A stretch of 64,000 nt of DNA from Eleusine coracana subsp. coracana (taxonomy: Eukaryota > Streptophyta > Magnoliopsida > Poales > Poaceae): assembly GCA_032690845.1 (NCBI GenBank), contig CM064424.1, forward strand, positions 48,931,511-48,995,510. The letters are read 5' to 3'. Position 1 is the stretch's first letter; each line of letters starts with the position of its first letter. Below, one piece after another: positions 56,230 through 64,000 of this stretch. Position numbers and translations under genes: made by a program. The notes under the pieces were generated by a model that was given only the letters and a program-made list of their open reading frames with translations, was not told where the DNA came from and did no database searches.

Positions 56230-56771
56230 GTTATGTCAGGATTGAAGAGGGGGGGGGGAGGTGAATCGGTGAGCTGACCACTATCGCCAAATACTACTTA
56301 TCAACTGTAGCACTCAAATGTGGAATAGTAAAGAGATGGTCAAGAAATGCTCATGATTTTTTTCTGGGGTATAGGAAGGATGGCATCTTATTCTACTCCT
56401 CGTTTGACCATTCCCACCGGAGTACCGCTCCCTCCCACCACCAAATAGAGTCCTCGCACACGAGCCCGCAACCACACAATGCAAAGTGAAGACACAGTCA
56501 CATCACCGATTATTGTGTAATTGCTATGGGAAAAACAATGTGTAATAAAAGAAGGTGTAACTAGAAACAACATCATTCTTCTATGCCTTCATTATGATTA
56601 CAGTGGTGTCTGTATTTAGTTGATTCAGTAACAATAACAATGCAAGACAAAAAAATTTGTCACTGGAAACAAAAATTTTCCTAAAAAACAAAAAGAGAAC
56701 TTAAATTATGCTTCCTGACAAAAATAATTTTCTACATTCTTGATCTTATATTTATCACACCTAGCTCTGAC
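56230..56771. other. No gene recognised
   Basis: A poly-G run lies at 56251-56258. The short ORF on the minus strand (56388-56576) has no domain. The end CATAACTAACAACTT (56772-56786) is the LINE target duplication. Confidence 0.45.
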
Positions 56772-56786
56772 CATAACTAACAACTT

Positions 56787-58088
56787 TTTTTTAATGGAAC
56801 TGGAGGGCATAAGCCCTACAGATTATATGTATTGAATAAAAGAGTACAAATACAAAGGTTCAAAACAAGAAGAAAAGAAAACAAGAGAGCAGCAAGACTG
56901 AAAAAGGAACCTATTACTAAATCCTTTGAAGCCATTCTTTCATGCTATCCAGATGCTTGTGTTTAGCCCTGTAGAACAGAAAGCTAAATTCTCTAATGAA
57001 TTTCCCTCTACATTTTTCCACCGTTGGATCTTCATCATTAAATATCCAATCATTTCATGTAGTCCAGATACTCCACATCAAGATGATAATGATATCCATT
57101 GCAAAGGGAACCTGCAGTTTCCTTTTGAAAATTGTGAAAGCTTGCAGAGGTTGAATTGTATTAGGGTAAGTAATTCCAACAATTTGCCAACACCTCTTTG
57201 CAAAAGCACATCTTAGAAATAAATTCCTTAATGTTTCTTCTCTCTGAAAAATGCATAGTTAACAGGAATATGAGTCTAACACCATATTTCTTCTTCTCAG
57301 AAGTCCCCTTGTGTTTACTCTGTCATTAATCACTAGCCAAAAGAAAACCTTGTGCTTCAACTGACAAGAAGAGGCCCAGAGCCAAGAGTATGTTGGGTGC
57401 ATCTGTCTATGTCCTAGCATGTGTTTATAGGCTCTATGTGAGTTGAATAACCCATTTCCCCAAATATACAACCAATTATCTTTCTCCTTTGAGAAAATTC
57501 CATCCTGGAGCATGGCATGCAAGTCTAAGAATTGATGATAAGCAACTTCTGATAGGGGTAGATTGAAGAGCTGATGAAGTTGACCAATTTGAGACACTTG
57601 GTACCCAGTGATGTTTGAATTAATAGCAAAAGAGTATAGCTCTGGGTACTTATGTGCCAGAATGCGTCCATTCCACATATCTGTCTAGAAAAATATAGAA
57701 CGACCATCTTGAATATTGGCTTGTGCCATTCCTTTAAAAAATTGTCAGTAATTTCAAGACATCTCTCCACCAGAATGATCCTCTTTTCTTTATTCCTAGT
57801 AGCTCACCATTAGAATAGTATTGCCCCCATAAAAGATGCACCCAGGGCAGATCAGCTCTATTGAAGAATTTGTGCAGGTTTTTAATTAACAGAGCTTCAT
57901 TCTTGGTCCTTAGTTTGATAACTCCTAATCCTCCTTCAGATTTAGGCCTTGTTACCATATCCCAAGCTGCTTGTGAAGGCTTTTTAGCATTGATATCTGA
58001 ACCTCTCCATAAGCAATGCCTTCTATATTTATCTATTTATTCTAATATTGTAGCAAGCAAAAGAATGGAACACATATAGAAGGTAGGT
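56787..58088 (-). mobile_element. 5'-truncated L1 LINE, 1.3 kb, 15-bp TSD, poly(A)
   Basis: CATAACTAACAACTT lies on both sides (56772-56786 and 58089-58103). On the minus strand the element ends in a short poly(A) (plus-strand T run at 56785-56792) after TTCAATACATATAATCTG. It starts within ORF2: CLWRGSDINAKKPSQAAWDM, VTRPKSEGGLGVIKLRTKN, then PWVHLLWGQYY. The reverse-transcriptase-linked zinc-binding domain (57678-57259) follows: WLYIWGNGLFNSHRAYKHML and LWASSCQLKHKVFFWLVIND, with frameshifts and a stop. Only the end of ORF2 and the 3' UTR are present, as usual for L1 truncation. Confidence 0.9.
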
Positions 58089-58103
58089 CATAACTAACAA
58101 CTT

Positions 58104-58362
58104 AAGTAGAAAAAATATTGTCATGTGTTAATTACTTAATATAACATACATAACATTAAACTGACATTCCTCTCTCCATTTTGCCGTTTTCCATTCTCCA
58201 TAAATCCTGTCAAAATCCAAATTGCTCAAATTTCGTAAGATCCAATCATCCACTGGTTCGCCCACAGTGGTGGACCCGACGGGTCTAGGTGGGCCTGTGA
58301 CTACCATCGGTTTTGAAACTAATATTTTTTACTAGTTTGTAATTAGCCTAGAAACCCAGCTG
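58104..58362. other. No gene recognised
   Basis: Unique-looking sequence between the LINE and the SINE, with GTGGTGGACCCGACGGGTC (58268-58286). No ORF. Confidence 0.4.
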
Positions 58363-58380
58363 TTAGGCTGCTATCAATCG

Positions 58381-58549
58381 GGGAAGGCGCCTACGGTGGT
58401 GCGGTAAGTCCACCGGCTGGGAAGGGTGCCACCCGGGTTCGATCCCTAGTGCCGCACTATTTGTGCAAAATGTGACCACTTTGCTGTTTGGTGGGTCCCT
58501 TCTTACAAATAATGTTTAGTCAGATGTCTCTCCCACTAAATCGAGTTTT
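58381..58549 (+). mobile_element. tRNA-derived SINE, 169 bp, 18-bp TSD, poly(T) tail
   Basis: TTAGGCTGCTATCAATCG flanks it at 58363-58380 and 58550-58567. Internal pol III promoter boxes are visible: an A-box-like TGGTGCGGTAAGTCC (~58395) and a perfect B box GGGTTCGATCCC (58434-58445). The element ends TCGAGTTTTT, a short T tail as in several plant SINE families. Spacing between the boxes (~40 bases) fits a tRNA-derived head. Confidence 0.9.
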
Positions 58550-58567
58550 TTAGGCTGCTATCAATCG

Positions 58568-59341
58568 CGAAGCCAAGAACGATGTTTCGTCTTTCCTCAA
58601 CAGCAGCAGTGGCGTTGCTCCCCAGCTCGCCTTTCTGAGGCCTGTCTCTTAAGTAGCTTTACATTAATTTGTTTTGACTAGTGATTGAATTACAGATCCA
58701 TATATTCCTAGTTTCCTATTCACTTGCCGCCATGACCAAAGATCACTTGTTTATTTGTTTCTAGGTTTATGTTTTCATGATTAAGTGAACAAAAAATTGT
58801 TGACTGGGTACCTATTCAACTTACTCGTTGAATGATCATATTGTTTAGTTTCATTTTATCAAGAGGGGTATCTTCTCCAAAGTAGAGGAAAGATGACATG
58901 ATTGAGCCTTCCATGGTCATGAGGATGCTCAAAGTGAAGAGAAGCTAGTTAGTACTATAGTAACTTTAATTTATATAACACATTGTCTCGTATTCGAACT
59001 ATTTGTATCAAATGACGAAATTTATATATGTTTTTAAACAAATCTAATTATTTGTGTAAAAAAATTTTGTGGTGCACATCTCATGGGTCTGCCACTGTTC
59101 ACCAATCAATTTATTGAAGCCGTCCTGTGCGTGGCATGCGCACTTAGCAACAAAAATCATGATGCAAAAAAAAATTATTGAAGCGGTCAGCTAAGGTCAT
59201 GTCCGATTTGCTGCTGTTGCTGCAACATCCGAGTTTTAGAATTCCTTGGGCAACAAGCCAACAACAGGCCATCCCTCGTCCTATCCCTCCCCCAATTCCT
59301 GAATCCATCGTATTTTACAATCTGGAGTCATCGAGTCAAAT
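58568..59341. other. No gene recognised
   Basis: AT-rich sequence. 59178-59375 contains a short Pro-rich ORF (PRPIPPPIPESIVF) with no domain. I see no repeat boundary. Confidence 0.4.
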
Positions 59342-59457
59342 ACTCCCTTTATTTTTAAATTATTATCGTTATTGATTTTTTAAGTTAACTTTAACATTCA
59401 CTAAATTAATTAATATTATATATATTATCATAGTTTATTTTATTATTAAAATAAATT
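59342..59457. mobile_element. Stowaway-like half element
   Basis: ACTCCCTTTATTTTTAAATT followed by ATT(A/G)TTTTAAGTTAACTTT matches the starts at 32604 and 36384 (ACTCCCTTC(A/G)TTTTTAAATT). Only the left half is recognisable at each place. Confidence 0.45.
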
Positions 59458-59530
59458 GAAGCAACTCTTTTCTTCCTTGTTGGGTTGTTGCCATCGATGC
59501 CAAGCCGACAAGGAAGAAAAGGGTTGCTTC
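59458..59530. repeat. Near-perfect hairpin, 23-bp arms, 27-nt loop
   Basis: The arm GAAGCAACTCTTTTCTTCC... (59458-59480) is the inverse of 59508-59530, with a single T/C difference that pairs as G-U in RNA. The loop is 59481-59507. It may be a MITE relic or a small-RNA precursor. There is no coding evidence. Confidence 0.8.
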
Positions 59531-60480
59531 AAAAAAAAGAAGCCAAAAGAGATAGCAAAGAAGGTTCTGATTGATAGCCCAGCGATGGGACCAAGAAGCA
59601 AAGTACATAGTGTTGGTAGCCATCAATGAGAACTAGAAGCAAAAAAAGGCTGAGTCTTTGAATCTGATTCTGTGATATAATTTATCTATGCCTGTTATGT
59701 GACATGTGTATTGAACTTATGATGGGTTGAACCATCCTTTTGCAACTTATGTACCGAACCTATGAATGCAACTTGCTATCTAGTCATCATTTTGAAAATT
59801 TGTTGTTACTTACCGTGCAATATTAATTATATACTTACCGTGTTCTTTCATTGTGTGGCATCATTTCATAAATTGCACAGCAATATTTTTTTTTCAAAAA
59901 TGAGTGCTCTTTTATAATCATTGCACAATCATTTTATAGTTATCTGTGTCATTGTTTTTTTTTTATAAAGAGCAGTAATTTCACGTCTCAGTGGCATAAA
60001 AGGAAGGGGTGCCAAATTCTCATGTCCCAGGGGTATTTTTGTCTATTCACCTCACATTGAACGCCGTTACACTAGAAAACTGATGGGAGTGGCATGCAGA
60101 GCATTCAAATTTTTTTTGAGGGCACAGAAGGAACCATGCTAATTTTTAGTGGCACACAAGAAATTTTCTCAAAATTTTTCTCGAGGTTTAACCCGAAACA
60201 CGTAGAGTCCAAATCAGGAAAGAGAAACAGAACTGCTACATTTCCATAATTCAGGGAATTAAAATCCTCGGCTCTCTCAAGCATAACTAATCTTTGCCCC
60301 TGTCCATGTCCAGACCCTTGAGATTTCACATCACCAAATAAGGAATGAATTTTCAATTCTAACTAAGGGGAGTAATGGAGGAGACAAAAGCCACTCCATA
60401 TTTCTGCTTTTCTGGTGTTATTTCCCCTCGATAATGTGCCAGGGGCGAGCTCTTGTGGCTAGACATGGTGGGAGAGAGTG
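59531..60480. other. No gene recognised
   Basis: Contains A-rich and T-rich runs (59530-59537, 59887-59896, 59955-59965). The short minus-strand ORF 60105-60356 has no domain. Confidence 0.4.
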
Positions 60481-63400
60481 TAACAGAACCGCCTTATCAC
60501 GGAGACGGCTCCATTCCAGGATCATTCTCGGGTGATGTCACGCGCTGCGACGTCCAATAGTACCACACATGACAGACGAATATAATTACAAAGAGAACAT
60601 AGATAGAGTACATAGTTTTACATAAATCTAAATTTAAATTACAAACCAGACTCTTTGAAAGTGCGAAAGCGAATAGCTCAACAGAAATAAAATGGTCCAA
60701 TGGGATAAGTAAGATACATACGCCCTCTCACTCTCACGACGATTCACACAGAACATCCGGCTTGTAGGTGCTTGTCCGAACATCGTGCCGGCAATCAATG
60801 GTCTATTCCTCCTCATCATCGGTGCATCGCTCCCACTCGATGTTCCAGCAATCAGGTCGCTGGCCTTTCCAGTGGAACCTCCCACCGTAGTGGCAGTGTC
60901 CACTCTGGTCATCTGAAAACCACATAGAACGTCGCCCTGAGTAACTAGTTTACTCAGCAAGACTGACCCGTTAAGGTCGCCAACTACAGTCGACTCCTAG
61001 ACATGCATAGGCTAAAGGTAGGGTTCAGGTTGCCAAAAGTCATCCTAATAGTAAATCCCTAGTTTTTGAAGTTTTAACATCAAGTTAAGTTAATAGATGA
61101 ATAGTAAATTTAGTTTGCACTATATCTACAACAATCATGGTTGCAATACGATTAATAATAATTTCCAAATAACAACATTAAACCCTTTTAATAATTTAAT
61201 GACTTCCAACACTGTTCCGGTGGAGTTATCAAGTGGTACTTGTTACAGTGAGGGGCAGCGACTCGAATCGATTTACATCCTGCAGGAGAAACTTGTTTGC
61301 ACGATCCATACGCGCTTCATGGAAGCCACATGGAGCAACCTTTCACATACGATACTACAAGATCTTCCGCGCCTGGCTCCCCCGAGAAGGGTCCCCCAAT
61401 ACGATGCGCCTTGTGCCGCCATCCGTGGGTAGATTCCTCCCTCCTCTCAGCCCCAGTTCCACCTTAAGGATCAGGGTACCTTCCGACTAGGCAGTAGTCG
61501 TAGCTACGTCGGTTTACTGGGCCCATAACTCCAGCATGCAAATAGTACGTTCAAACTTGATCCCATGGGCCGGACATGAGGCGTAGCCTTAGGTGTGACT
61601 CGGATGGGGCTACCTCCTTGAAGATAGGCTGTCCTTCTCTTTCCACCTAGTTGTCCGCCCGGTCTTCATTTGTTATTTCATTCCGCCTTTCCTTCCTCTT
61701 GACAATATCCCCAAGTGATAGTATTTCCTGATCTACGAGTGGTCTCCATACCACTCGACAAATGATCATCCTAAATTAAGCGGAGCAACTACCGTTCTGA
61801 GGCTATTATCAGATAAGGGTAACCTACTACAATTCTAGGTTATCAAATAACTCCTACCAACCTAATGCACAGATAAGCCTACATTCCTAACTAGTGATAA
61901 AATAGAAAGAGTAAAACTTGGTGGGATGCACCGGGGCTTGCCTTGAGTGGTTTCCTAATCAGCAGGGTCAACTCCTTGTCCTTCTGGCTCCTGCTCGGGC
62001 CCTGGCTCCACGTGATTCATCTCGTGACCTATATGATGCAAATGATATGATGCATGAGGATATTACTCAATTCATGGCATTTCCTCAGCAAATACGTTAT
62101 AGTAACAATATTTCATGTAATAGTGTACGGGGTGTGTTAAATCATTCAGTACTATAACACCTATGATCGAGATAGGTTGTGGGCGTGTGTAGTGTATTTC
62201 CTTCATGGACTCCAGAAATTAACAATGAAAATTGGGTATAAAAAGTACAGGGTGTTATCCATCGAAGATGCTACTTAGTGTTTAATAGGGTTTACGGAAC
62301 AGTCGAGTTTTGGAAAGGAGTTAATCATTTTAGCATAATTCTGGAAGCCAATTGCATATGGGTGATTTACTATAGATAGAACATATCAGGAATGATTTAT
62401 TGGCCAATTTTTAGTCACATGCATTGAGCCAATAATTTTAAATAAATAAAACAATGCTAAAGGCTAAATAATTACTTGAGACTAAATTATAGAGAACTAA
62501 TATTTGTAACTTTGCAGGGTGATTAGGCATTGCAATTTAGGATTAATTACCAAGTTTCAATAATTTACCAATTACAGAGAATTACTTATGGTTTATTTAG
62601 GGTGTGCCACAAATAATTTAGTTTTGAATAAAATGTTAACATATAAGAAAGTTTGTTATTTTTTTACAATAGGGCATGGTGAGAGGATACCAGGGAATTT
62701 TGTTTCACCTCAAAACACCTAGTAACGAATTAGTTACACATTTTTTAAGCTAAGGACAATTTCCTGGAATTTAAATCAAAGGAAAAACCAAATTTTTGCC
62801 CCCGGCCAATCAGATCTGGCCACACAGAGGGCCACGGCGTGAGGGGGATCAGATCCGGGTGTAGCCACACCGGATCTAGCCCATGTGGCCCACGGTGGGG
62901 CATCACCGGCCCGCGCTAGAGCCGGCGGCGCCGCCACCGGAATCGGCCAACTTCGGCCTAGGGAGGCCGGGGACCTCGCCGCCGGATGGGGAAAATGCAA
63001 GCCGAGCATGGGACTGGGGTCGGGAGAAGGCAGGGCTCACCAGAGCGGCCCGCGGCAAGCGGCGGAGGCGGAGGACGGGGGTCATTGGTGCCCGGTTTCT
63101 TGCGGGCGGTGGGAGTCGTCGCGCGGCTCGGTGGAGGGTAGAATCGGGGGCGGGGAGCGAGGCGGGGCCGGTGAGTCGGCGGATCCGTGCCATGGTGGCC
63201 CGGAACGGCGGCGCGGCGAGCTCCCGCCGACGGAAATGGAGGTGGCGGTGGGGGTGGGTTTTCCTTCCCAAAATGGCAGCCGACAAGTTGGAGTGTGGCA
63301 AGGGGGTGTCGGGAGGGGGAGACCGGGCCTCGGTTGGCACCAGGTCGGCCGGCCGCCGCGGCTCCCGCTGGTGTACGAGCGCCATGCGGCGCGTCGGCGC

Positions 63401-63869
63401 CGGTAGCACGGGCCCGTGCGGGAGGTCGAAGAGAGACTGGTGGCTGACATGTGGGACCCGCTCCCCTTTTCTTTTTTGTTGGTTTTCGAAACAACACCCA
63501 TTTCATATTTTTATATCTTTAACAATATTGACCCTTTGGTAAATACAAAAATATGAGAGTGTTCAATAAGATGTGCTTGAATTTATAAAAATGATAAAGC
63601 TCGGTATTTGCAATTCAAATTTAAATGAGAAATTTTCAAAGAGGGGCAGTTTTTGACCTTTGTGGCATTTATTTATGGCATTAAATAATGGAATAAAAAT
63701 CTGAGAAATTCCTCAAAATTCTGATGGATCATGACCTTCAACATATATTTTTGACAAGTATGAGTCATGTGGAAAACGTTGGACTTGTAGTTCAAAGCTA
63801 TTCAAATTTTTGCTCAATTACCATTCAATTTGAATTCAAAGTATGATTTAAATTTTGGCACCAGGGTGT

Positions 63870-63873
<4 letters not shown>
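60481..63873 (-). mobile_element. LTR-like repeat region, minus orientation, incomplete definition
   Basis: On the minus strand the right edge begins TGTGACACCCTGGTGCC, a tip typical of long grass Gypsy-type LTRs. It continues with AT-rich sequence, then a GC-rich block (62800-63470) and further low-complexity sequence to about 60500. No gag or pol domain is visible on either strand. The other end and TSD could not be found, partly because a GA microsatellite abuts the right edge. I infer an LTR or LTR-derived repeat of up to ~3.3 kb. Confidence 0.4.
62800..63470. other. GC-rich, CpG-rich island with overlapping spurious ORFs
   Basis: GC content jumps sharply here compared with both flanks, and long open frames exist in most reading frames of both strands (for example 62883-63542 plus and 62903-63409 minus). 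All are Arg/Pro/Gly/Ala-rich without any domain, as expected from high GC. It may be a promoter/leader part of the LTR-like repeat or an old first exon; I do not call a gene. Confidence 0.5.

Positions 63874-63905
<32 letters not shown>
63873..63905. repeat. (AG)n microsatellite, ~16 repeats
   Basis: A pure GA tract directly follows the TGTGACACC tip (plus-strand GGTGTCACA). Confidence 0.95.
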
Positions 63906-63909
<4 letters not shown>

Positions 63910-64000
63910 GATTGCTGGAGGATGAAGAAGGTTACGACATGACCAAGTTGGGCCGTACTCTACTAGAGCTTATTTTACAATTTGCATGGGCCCTAAAATC

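Noticed and set aside
58390..58460. A tRNA gene suggested by the GGTTCGATCCC box
   Set aside because: There is no cloverleaf, and the perfect 18-bp TSD and poly(T) tail identify a SINE.
62883..63542. 219-aa plus-strand ORF and a 168-182 aa minus-strand pair
   Set aside because: Open frames exist in most reading frames because of high GC; composition is Arg/Gly/Pro with no domain or splice support.

Overview
The window is nuclear DNA from a grass (Poaceae, probably panicoid-like; species not determinable). The reasons are grass-type MITEs (Stowaway, Tourist, Mutator-like and CACTA-derived), a Sirevirus-type LTR with palindromic CCGGAC/GTCCGG motifs, spliced plant genes with GT-AG introns, and dense nesting of LTR retrotransposons. 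I found no bacterial, organellar, tRNA or rRNA gene.

Layout. 1-4317: 5' LTR plus non-coding internal region of a large retrotransposon derivative, minus orientation, running off the left edge. 4326-10913: rearranged Sirevirus-like Copia remnant with a complete ~2.06 kb 3' LTR. 10970-11180: Ty3/Gypsy Pol C-terminal scrap. 11580-12300: LTR-like promoter segment. 12355-~24040: one CACTA (En/Spm) element with subterminal 76-77 bp repeats and a broken minus-strand Ptta/En/Spm protein gene. Nested inside it are a three-LTR retrotransposon derivative (14553-19484, TSD ACAAA), a Mutator-like MITE (19585-20179, 9-bp TSD) and a mini-CACTA (22057-22744, TSD TAT). 24.7-39 kb: two decayed copies of a small two-exon gene, several MITEs, candidate Helitron ends, and a 31-39 kb zone of repeated sequence blocks. 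40297-44179: a second CACTA transposase gene (TNP2/Transposase_21), broken. 44277-46580: two oppositely oriented L1 fragments. 47007-52606: a full-length young Copia element, minus strand, TSD GATAT, with near-identical LTRs but a mutated reverse transcriptase and many stops.

52800-54016 (minus): the only clearly intact host gene, a three-exon 318-aa membrane protein of the DUF1295 / steroid 5-alpha-reductase-like family, with a TATA box ~70 bp upstream of its ATG. 56787-58088: 5'-truncated L1 with 15-bp TSD. 58381-58549: tRNA-derived SINE with 18-bp TSD. 59458-59530: an almost perfect hairpin. 60.5-63.87 kb: LTR-like repeat with a very GC-rich core.

The window therefore reads as one host gene in a sea of nested, mostly dead elements. 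The most informative points are the insertion nesting order, the young but coding-dead Copia element, the three-LTR recombinant, and the shared non-coding family at 1-4317 and 14553-19484. I did not find evidence for a wholly new system. All element boundaries were read by eye.
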